This document shows positions 50,579 through 61,442 of a DNA stretch of 64,000 bases, piece after piece; the first letter of the stretch is position 1, and each line of letters starts with the position of its first letter. The notes under the pieces are model-generated. The model saw only the letters and a list, made by a program, of their open reading frames with translations, was not told the origin of the DNA and did no database searches. Source of the DNA: Hoplostethus atlanticus (taxonomy: Eukaryota; Chordata; Actinopteri; Trachichthyiformes; Trachichthyidae); NCBI GenBank assembly GCA_034670405.1, contig JAXDDX010000011.1, forward strand, positions 5,314,001-5,378,000, written 5' to 3'. The position numbers and the translations under genes are program-made.

Positions 50579-51194
50579 CCGCCAGCACTGGACTCAGCAG
50601 CGCCAGAAAACGGTGACTACAAAGTAAAAGTCCCAAGACTCTCTCTGGATTGCTTCTGTGAAAGCCCCGGGAGTGGTGGTAAAAAGAGAAATCAGCTGCA
50701 TGACAGGATGATATTCTTGTCAAGCCCACCGTGAAACTATGAGAGATTTTTCGGCCTCGCCTGTCTGTCAGACCATAACCCTACCCTCGATTCTGACAGC
50801 AGGGAAACGAACATCAAAAAGGGGGGAAAAAAAAAAAAAAAAGAAAGAAAAGAAAAAAGATTTTTATTGTGTTATTGTGTTTTTAAATGTTCAAAACGTT
50901 TTAAATGTTCAAACTTTATTAAGAGACAATCTCCATATTCTGCAGCTGGGTGATATTTTGCTGTGTAAAAATGAACAATAAGGCCCCACCTCCGCCAACC
51001 CCCCCCCTCTCACCCTCCCCCTCCCCCTCCCCACCCACCGTTGAATATCTTGTATTTTTTAAAGGTCACTTTTTCGACAGTGCATGTGTGGCATTTCCTT
51101 TGAATTCCAGCACCAAAGGACATCCCACTCAGTGTGAAGCGCTTCAGGTGAAGAGGAGGAGGCAGAGGAGAGAGTTATAGAGGTCAGTCATGAG

Positions 51195-51196
<2 letters not shown>

Positions 51197-51261
<65 letters not shown>
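51197..51261 (+). repeat. (GA)n microsatellite, about 32 units
   Basis: A perfect GA run, lying inside the probable tmem121 3' UTR if that extends to the AATAAA signals. Confidence 0.95.
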
Positions 51262-51264
<3 letters not shown>

Positions 51265-51725
51265 GCAGAAGAAGAATGCCTTTCAGCCGGCGTTTGGTTC
51301 TGCTGAGAAAGGATCTGGAACCTGCTGCCTCGGTCGGTGTGACACTTTACGACCAAACGTCTGATAAAAGCACCGGGGCTCAGCACTATACCATCCAACT
51401 CCAGGCCATCGGAGCGTGTGTTTTATTGTGTGTGTGCGTGTGCCTGTGTGTGTGTCTGTGCCAAAGGAGGTGGTGGTTATGTCAACTTGCATTTGAACAG
51501 ATGTGTGCGATAAATTGCAAACGAGAGGAAATGTGTACCGATGTCAGAAAGAATAAGACGGAGGGATAAGATGATTTTATTTTATTTTATTTACTGTACA
51601 TTCCTCTACAACTAGCCTAAGCCTTGAAGTCAGAGAATGCAGAGGGCAGAGTTCAGAGATCGCCTCACTGAAAGAAAAAAGACAAATACAATAACATGCA
51701 AACAGAAAATAGTTGTTCTGATGTT

Positions 51726-51835
51726 ATTCAGTTTATTATTATTTTGTATTATTATTATTTTATTATATTATATTATATATCATTAGTAATATTATTATTA
51801 TCAATATTATTATTAATAATAATATTATTATTATG
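51726..51835 (+). repeat. (ATT)n / AT-rich array
   Basis: Repeats of ATT/TTA/AAT, partly self-complementary (TATTATTATTAATAATAATA at about 51806). Confidence 0.85.
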
Positions 51836-51867
51836 TATATTCTTTACTTGTTGGCCAGTGATGTTAT

Positions 51868-51873
51868 AATAAA
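51868..51873 (+). terminator. polyadenylation signal AATAAA, candidate
   Basis: A canonical hexamer in the plus orientation, about 1.29 kb after the tmem121 stop codon. Confidence 0.4.
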
Positions 51874-52021
51874 AGTAGAAGCAAAATAACAATAATGAGA
51901 GCAGTCTTGTTTTTGTTCGCCCTACATTGTTGATACCGAACGACAAATCAATTTTTATGTTCTGTAACATGATTGTAGGAAGTGTTTCGTGCTCTCGGTG
52001 TGCGTGCTCTACTTGAGGGCA

Positions 52022-52027
52022 AATAAA
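52022..52027 (+). terminator. polyadenylation signal AATAAA, candidate
   Basis: A canonical hexamer in the context GGGCAAATAAAAGCTC, about 1.44 kb after the tmem121 stop codon. It is the last good signal before unique intergenic sequence. Confidence 0.45.
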
Positions 52028-55000
52028 AGCTCATCCGTTTCTCTGGCTATAATTTTCTACCCCTTCACTTTTATGAAAGCCAGCAATGACTCTCTCTGAA
52101 ATGTATGAACCTTTCGCAAATGGGTCTCTCCGATTTCCCCCAGTTCTCATCCTCACCTTCCCTTCTGCTCTTTGTTCCGTTCGCATCGTCTATGAAATAT
52201 GATTTACAGAGCCGACAAGTCTGAAGCCCCTTCGTGTGTCCATGGTGACATTTATTAACTGACCCCAGTTTTATGGGGTGTGTGGAGGGGGGTAGGACAG
52301 GTCAGCCACATGGGGAAACTCGTTTTCCTGTAGTCGGAAACATCGCAGGTTAACTGCTAGCCTCAACGTGCAGAGCCACACTTAGGTACCTTGAACAACC
52401 CCACTTCATTAATTACAACTGTCAGCAGCATAGCGGCCAAGAGAATGTTTGATTATAAAATGAGTGACGTTTCCCTTTACCTTCAGGTTGTGCACAGGCG
52501 TAATGGAGGGCAGTAAATGTGCTTGATTCAGCCTTTTTCTTAAAGACATCATTCTGACTTATCATTAGATTGACTCACATTAAAAATAGCGGGCAGAATG
52601 GTACCTCATAGAGCCACTATTAGTTGGACCTATAACTCAGACTGCTAATTATGACCAGAACAGACTGAAGGCCTGTAATAAACGCACGACTATAATCGTT
52701 GCAGCTTCCAAAACGATGTGCCGTTTCATCAGCAATAGACGCTTTGATTGAGAATTACCTGCGAGAACTTTTATTTTGAAACCGCCTTAAGGTTGTCGTA
52801 AACTTGCAGGGGAAGGTGCATAACAACAGGGAGAGAAAGATGTAGGTTGCAGCTCCGCTTGTTCACTGTATTGCAAAAGATCCTCCCTGGAGCAAATGGA
52901 GTCGAGGTCAATCCTAGATTGTTTACGCATTTATTTATTTGCAGGTAAGATTGTGCTGAGTTGGCAAAAATGAAGATTGTAGTACTGCAGTTATTCGCTA
53001 CCTTACTAATGAGGCAAAATACACAGCAAGGCAATTTCACAAAACTTTGTTTGGGAAATTATGGCTCTGCGACAAACTACACAGTCACAGAAATATTAGA
53101 GGAACCCCTCATTTCATTCCCTGCACCCAAAATGTTATCGCCCATCAAAAGAAATCAAGCCTTTTAACTGAGTGAGCAAGATAGCTTTTTGAGCTGATCT
53201 CTGCAAATTATCTCCTTGGATTTCAATAAAAGAAAACTATTGACTGAGCTTGTTGGTAAGGCATTACATATTTCGGAGGCAGGCTGTGGCATGTAATATT
53301 CACTCCAGCTTGTTGTGCTCCGAGTCCACCTCCCATCTATCCATCTCTCCACTATAAGCAACCTGATATGGCAGACGTGCCGTTTCAAAATAATAATTAT
53401 GAAGTTACTGACTTACTTTTTAACCGGAGGGGTTTTCCTAGAGTTGAGTTGAGTTCCTAGAGAAATAGCTCCAGGTTGTCGAGGGTATTCCCCAGGTAGC
53501 CCGTGCGTTAGTTCTTCAGCGTTTCTGTGGTTCATCAGTTGCTCTACGCTGATCCAAACGATACTGTAAAGGTTTAACTGTAGAACCGTCAATGGTTTAA
53601 CTATTGGTCCCATGTGTATCTGCTGTATCTGATGTTTTTTTTGAACTCCAACAGGAAGTTAAAGGGTCCAAAAGGTATTGAAACATGTTTGATGAGTATA
53701 ACTGAGAGCCCCTACTTGGGACTCTTTGGGGTGGTGTGGATCAGAGCTCATTGCTAGGCCTACAGCATAATGCCACTATTGTTTGAATAAATCTTGTCAG
53801 TGCAAGTGGTTAAAGGGGAGGAAGGTAAAATGGCAAACTTGGGAATAGAATAAATTACCTGTGGCCGCCTCTGCAACGGATCGGCTTTGCGAGATCCTTT
53901 TCAGCGAGAGATTCATTCATAAATCACCCGTGCCCGTGCATCAGGAGTTTAATTGTGCTCCCTCCGTATGCAATAAGGCAGTGAAAGCGCCTTTTTTTTT
54001 TTTTTCCTCCTTTACCTTTGATTTATTCTGTGACTTCCCAGGATGTTCAATTTCAATAAAATGACCTCAGAGCTAAAGGCGGCCAGTCCAAGTTGTTGCG
54101 GATGTTGACCAACCTGGTATTTGCTGACTGCGGGTTTCTCCATGTTGGTTTCGCTCTACGCCTCCACCTTGTTAATATATGTCTCCGCGCTCACGCCTTA
54201 ATCACTTTGCTGGCTTACGCAGGCCCCCCTGAGCTGCACTGCCCACTGCTCACAGTAATCTATATGGAAATAGCCCTCCGTGCTCCCGTCATAAAACTGC
54301 AATGCGTTTGTTGTCCACTGGAGGCTTGGTCAACAAAGAATGACCTTCAATCCTGAGCAATGATGGCAAAAAAAAAGTGAGTTAGACAAAGTGTGTTTTG
54401 GGATGATGGCGTTTCTGCAGCAGTTAGTCAAACGTCTAGCCTACGCACAAAGACTCTATTCATACTGGATGTGTACCAATACTGTATTCACGCATCCTTC
54501 TCCCTTAAAGGCCGAGAAAGAGACAGAATTTCAAAGTGTACATTGGTGATGAAACAGATTTACACACATGAACAAAACTAACACTAAATGTTTCACCAAA
54601 TGTGAATTCCCTTTGGATTGTGATGGCGACTTCTGCCGAGACCCGAGCCTCCCGCGTCTCCGTCAGCCGTCCTCTGCCTTCCTTTCAAATTAAAAAAAGG
54701 AGTCTCAACTGAAATAAAACTATGAAATATGAGTATTTCATTGCACATTTCCGGGAGGCAGTGAATGTAAACCTTGGACTCTCTCCAGCGCTTGTAATGA
54801 CGGATGTCTCTCTCTCCCTAAGCCTAACGAGTGTGTGTATCGTACTCTGGGAAGCGTATGGCGCGCCGGACATCCCAAGGCTAACCATGGCTGCCACACT
54901 CAGTCCGCTTATTAAATAACTAACATTGTATCAATCTCCATCAGTACGCGGTAGCTGAGCAATTGGTATTCATACATACGTAGATAAGAAGTCATTGTGT

Positions 55001-55390
55001 TGCCTTCACAAGCAGCGCACCACAGGCAGAACGGATGAATCACCGAACCCCGGCCAGCCCCCAGCGCCCCGTGGGACTAGACTATGGCGGCTTCTGAGCA
55101 CAAATGAGAACTTGCATCTACAGTCATGAAATGGCTGACTGTCCTCCAACAGTTTATATTATCTAAATGTTTTAAGGTGGTTTTCAACATCCGATGCCCG
55201 CCCGGATGAGAATGCCTGACGTTAGAAGAAGCCCAAAACTCCCAGCGACCCCAGTTTACCGATATAACGTCATTCGACCTCTGCGATTTTTTGTTTATCT
55301 TAGTAGATAAAGTTTGCGGACAGTTTAAACAGCAGGGAAAGGTCAAATGGTAATCATACAGTAGAGTAGCATCTAACACTTAAAGTGTGG

Positions 55391-55480
55391 GACTGTTAGC
55401 TCGGGGACCTTGAATGGATCAGTATTCTGACTGCTAAGCAGCAGGAGGAGGCGAGATTCAAGTCCCCTGGGTGACAATGG
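55391..55480 (+). mobile_element. possible tRNA-like SINE head
   Basis: TGTTAGCTCGGGGACC resembles an A box and GCGAGATTCAAGTCCCC resembles a B box, at roughly tRNA spacing. There is no closed cloverleaf and no recognised SINE body, so this is tentative. Confidence 0.3.
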
Positions 55481-56897
55481 TACATTTTAGCTTCCATAGG
55501 AGAAAACCAATGAAAAGAAACACTTTATCAGACACGGGCTGAGATTATTCCAAGTCCCCGGGTGCTTCTGCGTAGCTGTGAGATATTTGACGGGACTCAA
55601 ATTCAGCATTTAATCCAGATTGCACCGGCCTCCAAATTGAGAATACAAATCACAACAACGGGCTTTTGAAATTGTATTATCTGATGTCATTGTTTTGGTT
55701 TGAAAGGTGTCACAAGATGAGTTTAACAACTCGCTGTGCGCATGCAGAACAGGCCGTCCTTGAGAGGGACTGCAACAAGCAGTGGCAACCCAGTTTGCTT
55801 GCCATCCATCACTGCAGCCTAGCAATTCACCCAAACAGCGGGGTGCCGTCAAGAAAAAAAAAAACTGGCAAGGAACAAACACGGAACAAAATGTCCTCAA
55901 ACTGCAACTGTGGGGGCGGGCGGGGTGAACAGACAGCACAACTTTTTTCAAAGAGGATCGCCGCACTGTGCGCCGAGGCCAGAATGCGTAGGCCTTCTCC
56001 TCCGAACGTGGCAAAGAGGGAGGGAAAAAGCTAAGCCGGCGTTCTTGAGAGATAGCTTCCCAAACGGAGGGCTTGTTAGGGGGCAGAAAAGGGAACTCAT
56101 CAGTGCACAAGATCACGGCTGGCAGAGAAGCTTGTTAACTGCGGCGTGGTAGCCAAGAGGCCGGCTCATTAGGGAAAAGCACCACTAGCTACTTGGGCCG
56201 TGCCGGTCAAACCAGATGGCTGCCCGTGTGGCTGAATGAAGACACGGACATCCATCATTAAAAAAAACATGAAAGTGTTTCTTGCAGGAAATGAGATGGG
56301 TGATATGGCAATTTAGCGATGCTTGGGCTTTTTGCAGGCGGCTCGGCTCACACCCCGCATTAGGGGAAAAAAACAGGCTGGTACTAGACAGCTAGGTGTT
56401 CCCTCGCTTGTCACAGTCAGATACCTGCACCTTCACATCATGTAGTGCCAGTCTGATGCCCCATTCGCTCGGGTAAAGGAGCTCCATTTTCATTTCATTC
56501 TGAACTGTCAACACTGGGCCAAGAAAAATCTTATTGCTGCAGTGCCCCCTAGTGGTGATAGGGGAAAAGAAACAGGCATGTGGATTAACGTGCTGTAGCA
56601 GACAGGACGCAATCAGACACAAAATCCCCAATTGCCTGGCCCCCTCAAAGGGCTCTTCACATTTCGCCAGCCGTCATTGTAAATAACAATTTGTTTTCAA
56701 TTGCCCTGTCTGGCTACTCGCAGCACTCGGCGGCTTGATTATTGTACAAGTTTCCCCCGGACCAATAAATCATCATGCGTCCAGGGAGAAATATGCTGCT
56801 GCAACAATGTACAAATGACAACTCAGTCAGGTGTTTTTTTTTTCCAGGCATGCTTCAACGAAACAACAAAGATGATTTATTAGGTGTTTCATTTTAT

Positions 56898-56920
56898 ACA
56901 CACACACACACACACACACA
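56898..56920 (+). repeat. (CA)n microsatellite
   Basis: A short uninterrupted CA run. Confidence 0.85.
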
Positions 56921-57692
56921 TCCCAGAAGTACAAATACTGTTGCGGTGTCGTTTGGTTTCAGAGTTCAGAGCGAGTGGGTTTTAATTTGTCCTGCAGTGA
57001 TGTCACTGGAGGATGCTGGATCTTTAATTAAAACCCAGTGAAATGTAGATTGAAGAATAGCATGACAGGCGGTTTCAGTGGGGTGGTGGGGACTATACTT
57101 CCTGGAAAGTGCTTGACTCTATATGCTAGTGCACCAATATAGCCATAAGGACTACATAAAACTCATTTCTTACATAAAAGGGACATTTTACCAAGAAAGA
57201 TGATTTATATTACATATCTCCAACTGCTCCAAACTATAAAAGTTGCACCGTTTCGTTTAGCTTCAGATTTATTAACAAAAAAATAAATAAAAATGACTAA
57301 GAGTCAGCAAGTCTGGATTTGTCCTCCGGTGTCGTCATTGTGCGTTAATTAAAGCTCAATGAAATGAAGATTAAGAGAATCTAATGACCCAGTTTCAGTT
57401 GGGGATACTGTTGAGGAAAATACAGCATCGGTAGTTGATAAGTTGTTTTATAGACTCAGAGTGGGGAAAAAGGGGACTTTGTGAAGAAATGCAAAAGGCT
57501 AGAGTGGTAATCGATGTGGAGGGATCAGTTTCAGTCAAGGTTGAGGCAGACAGACACCAGTCGAGAAAAAATGAAACACACAGCACAACCAACCGGTGCA
57601 TGTACAAATGGCTTCATTTAATTTTTACATTTCACATTAAACGGTCCAAGAACGTATCAGACAAATGTACAGGAATTTATATTTTTTGCCAT

Positions 57693-57702
57693 TTTATTTA
57701 TT
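57693..57702 (-). terminator. tandem AATAAA signals, minus strand
   Basis: The plus strand TTTATTTATT reads AATAAATAAA on the minus strand: two overlapping polyadenylation hexamers. Another AATAAA (minus) lies at 57853-57858. Either could end the slc24a4 transcript. They are about 3.4-3.6 kb beyond its stop codon. Confidence 0.35.
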
Positions 57703-59582
57703 TTTTTTCACATTATTGCTTTACAGTAAAATGCATCGGTTGGATATGTCCAGTATAGCAAGACAATACATTCATATTAAGTTATACAGATGTCCTCGGT
57801 AATGTTTCATAATTAACTAACTTTACATTAAATATATATTTTTTTTGTATCATTTATTATTCTTGACAAACGACTCCCACGTCACATTGAGCTCACAGTG
57901 CATCAGGTCGCATTCATTCAAAGAGAAATACATACCGCTCCCTCTCCATGTTTAGTTGCCATGTCTAACGTGTGTGCGCTTATTTTGTACACATGGTTTC
58001 CCCCCGTAACGATCAGGATTTCTGCAGAGCTACCACATGTATGGCATCGGAATTCTACGCTTTTCTTTTTTTTATTTTTTATTTTTTAAAAAGTGATAGT
58101 AAAGATGCGCGCGTCAGAGAACCGGTGAGATCGTACACGGTGTGTCGGATGGGTGGGGAGGACAAATAAGAGGAGAGAGGTGTTGCGCGCCCCCCCCACC
58201 CCCGCTGTGCTGTTCACGCTGGCAACGGGGGACGTGACCACACAGGCCAACGCAGACGTCATGCCCCGCCCCCGCTCGTCCCGTCCCGTCCCGCCCATAT
58301 CAACGACAAAACAAATATACACACAAAAATCAACAATCCCCTTAACATTACACATTCTGCATCAACTGAGGGTAAGGTACGATACAATCCCCACACACAA
58401 AAAAAAAGCAGTACCCATCATCAAAGGTCCAAAAAATATATATATGTATGTACAGGAGACCCACTGAAAAGGTTGAAACTGCAGCAGGTATTAAACGACG
58501 ATCAGAATGGCACTAGTAGAGAACACTTTCACTGCTCTAAGTTGGGGAGGGGAGAAGTACAGTGCAGTGAAGCACCAATAATATAGGTTGGGGAGGTGGA
58601 GCTAGCAGGGTACATGTGGGACAGGGCTGGGAGGGGACATAGTACACAAGGATGTGGCGTGAGGGTGCATGGGTCAGTGGGTGTGTGGCGCAGTCTGTTG
58701 GACCTGTCTGGTCACCTCCTTCCGGAAAACACAGCGGTTTGAGCCCCGATAGAGTAGCAGCTTAGGGGCCCCACTATTTTTTTCTTGTTTTTTCCAAGTC
58801 TGCTCAAGTCCATCAAAAAAAAAAAAAGAAAAAAAAAAGAAAGGGGAGACGTCCAGAGTTTTCTTTGACTCGAGGACAGTGGAGGTGCTGCAGTCCTGCC
58901 CCTCTTGCTCCTTTAAGCTAGAGTTGGTGGAGAGTAATGCCCTTGCACGAGAGGGGAGGGGAGGAGAGGCGGGGTAATCGGACATCCCACATAAGCAGCG
59001 GTCCCCCGATCCAGAACCGTCCGCCCTCTGGCTCCTCGGCTGTCTCATACACACACACACACAAACACACACACCTGTGAGCTCGAACACTTAATACTAG
59101 ACAAACCGACGTCACATCTCCACGGGATCCCCTCACATTATGGCAACCTTGCAGGGGGCCCTCTGTCATATAGAATTCTTTACATTGAGATTGCATATAC
59201 AAGGACCTGCTGCCAGCAGCGGCAGAGGATCAGACATTGTTTTTCGACACTAAACACTCCCTCCCTCCACCCCCCTCCAGTTAAGGTTTAGTCTCTGCAC
59301 CTCAGGTTTGGACTCCTCACAGGTATTTTTGCATGATGTCAAAACGTCTGGATCGCAGTGTAGCTGCCGATTTTGTAAAGTGGGTCGGGCGGTTTCCATG
59401 GAGATGCCCAGAAGCCCTCAGCCTTTTGCTGTGCTGTGGAGGAGCTGCGTTTAATGTCCCAGCATGCAACTGCAGACAGAGAGACCGCTGTGCTCATGGT
59501 GTTGGGAGGTTCCCATCTTTTTCGGAGTCGGGGGGGAGGCGGAGGGCCCAGTGTGAGAAACCTAGTGTGGGCCTGTACTGAT

Positions 59583-59629
<47 letters not shown>

Positions 59630-61292
59630 GGTTCTCACGCACGCAGTCACACATACAGACACAAATACACTGAAAATACACACTCACAGAAGGAAGCACT
59701 GGTTGATTCAGAATGAGAGGACGGCTGTTAAAGTGCAATATCTACATGTATTTCAAATTAAGAGAACACCATCGCCACCTCCTGGAGCGGTCAAGCTCCG
59801 GGTTTCCCTGAAAACCAACGGCTGTGGTTGACACCCCTGCCATGCACACATCAGGTGGGGTGGGTAGGGTGTGGGTGGTTGGGGGGGTTGCATTGCCCCC
59901 TGGCGGCCAGAGGGTGCTATCGCACACGGTCAATGAAAACCATCCTGTTCCTTTTGCATTCTTTTTTGTTTTTTTACAGCCACCTCCATGCTGCTGTCTC
60001 AAGCTGTGAACACACATCATCACCTTGATGGCGAGAAAAAGCTGATGCATCCCCAAGACCTGGAGCGAGTGGGCTTCCTCTAGTGTTGTAGTGCATTTGG
60101 AGGGGAGGGGAGGAGGGGGGTGGGGGGGGGGTTAAACAATCCGTCTCTAAACGAAAACGATGCCGAGCTTGAGCAGAACAGGTTATGGCGTCACCGCCAC
60201 CAGCCAGGTACCCCCCTCTGAGGGGCCAAATCTCCTTACAGCACAAAGCAAAGGAAAGCGTTTCCATGTGCAATTTCTTTCAGTGAAAAACAGGCAATGT
60301 CCTATGATTGCAGCAAGCTCTTGTCTGTGTTTCATACTAGTCAAACCTTGGTTTAGAAAAAATAAATAAAATAATAAAATTTAAAAAAATGTGTTTACAA
60401 GTTTACATTGTGCAGTGCTGCATATACATAACACCCTCACAGTCAGCTTTGATTTGGACTGTGACACACTTTGACACAAAGCTTCCTGACAAAAATGTCA
60501 TTCTGAAAGTGAGAGAGAGAGAAGAAAACAAAGAGCTGATTTTAAATCGAGCTGAGGGAGGCTGCAGAGTGATTGGAGTGGCGCGCTAACAGGACCTGGT
60601 CCCTGATGCCAAAGGCCATGCCAGGGGAGGGAGGGGTAGGGGCAGGTCCAGGGTGGAGGAGGGAGCTGCCGAGGACAAGGTCCTCCTCCAGGGGTGGAGG
60701 GACGGGGGCGCAGAGCAAGTCAGTAATTATTTTTGGAATGATTCAAGGGGAGTTCTCTCTACGGGGGGGGGGTTGGTTCAAATCAGGTTTGGTGGTATGA
60801 AATAAGATCCAGTTTTTTCCCCTTACACAGACTCTGGTTTGGTTTTGTGGAACTTTGGGATGGTGTGTGTAAATCTACAATGGGAAATAACGTACACCAA
60901 CAGTCAACAGGGTGATGCCAGAGGTCCCCTACATCTAAAGCCATGCTAGATGGGGGAAAGGTAGCAGGAGCACAAAGGGAGTAAAGACTTTGCTGCGGGA
61001 ATGGGGGATGCCCAAATATGGGCACTTTGGACCGGCGCTGTGTAACAACAGGACCAATCAGAGACATGGAATGGAGTCCACTCTTACAGCACGCTGCCTC
61101 TTGGGAAAATTAGTTTGGGGCCAAAAAAGGGATGGAGACCCAGTGATGAGAGAGGAGTCTGAGACTGACTGAAGGGAGAGCGTCTGGAGACCGACTGAGG
61201 TCCAGTTTTATTGGAAAAGGGTGGTGGAAGGGGGGTGGGGGTTGTTGTCAGGCGACGTTGAGGTTTTGGTTTCCGAGGCATGCTGCCGTGCT
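57703..61292 (-). other. slc24a4: candidate long 3' UTR of slc24a4
   Basis: Downstream of the stop codon on the minus strand there is no further coding exon and no clear mobile element. The sequence contains A/T homopolymers (58069-58092, 58815-58841), a CA run (59589-59617), G/C runs (60115-60131, 60765-60773) and a purine-rich part (60600-60710). An AATAAA (minus) at about 61207 would give a very short UTR, so the true end is open. The extent is an inference from the absence of other features. Confidence 0.35.
59589..59632 (+). repeat. (CA)n microsatellite
   Basis: CA runs at 59589-59617 and 59620-59630 with a short interruption. Confidence 0.9.
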
Positions 61293-61442
61293 CTAGCCCT
61301 CCATGCACATGGGCAGGTTGACGAAGGTGAAGACGTTGTACTCGATCATGATGGAGAAGGAGAGGAAGATGGCGTACATGATCAGCACGTAGATGCCCAG
61401 CTTCACGTCCAGCCTCCACTTGTTGAGGTGGATCCCCAACAC
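61293..61442 (-). CDS. slc24a4: slc24a4 last coding exon
   Basis: Begins after ...TGTGCAG with GTG TTG GGG (VLG) and encodes 49 residues plus TAG (61295-61293). It contains the final membrane helix around [20 protein letters not shown] and the C-terminal [12 protein letters not shown]. Phase 0 at its start. The stop is directly followed by GC-rich 3' UTR. Confidence 0.9.
   Translation of the reverse strand: MLGIHLNKWRLDVKLGIYVLIMYAIFLSFSIMIEYNVFTFVNLPMCMEG

Larger units (their letters stand above)
50579..52045 (+). other. tmem121: probable 3' UTR of tmem121
   Basis: This follows the stop codon with no splice signals needed. It contains a G/A-rich run (50820-50860), C-rich sequence (50995-51040), a GA microsatellite (51197-51261) and an AT-rich ATT array (51726-51835). 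Polyadenylation signals AATAAA occur at 51868 and 52022. The end is inferred from the latter. Confidence 0.5.
52050..57690. other. intergenic, between convergent genes
   Basis: No coding exon is recognised. Mostly unique sequence of ordinary composition. A weak tRNA-like element lies at 55391-55480 and a CA run at 56898-56920. A T run lies at 53993-54005. Confidence 0.45.
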
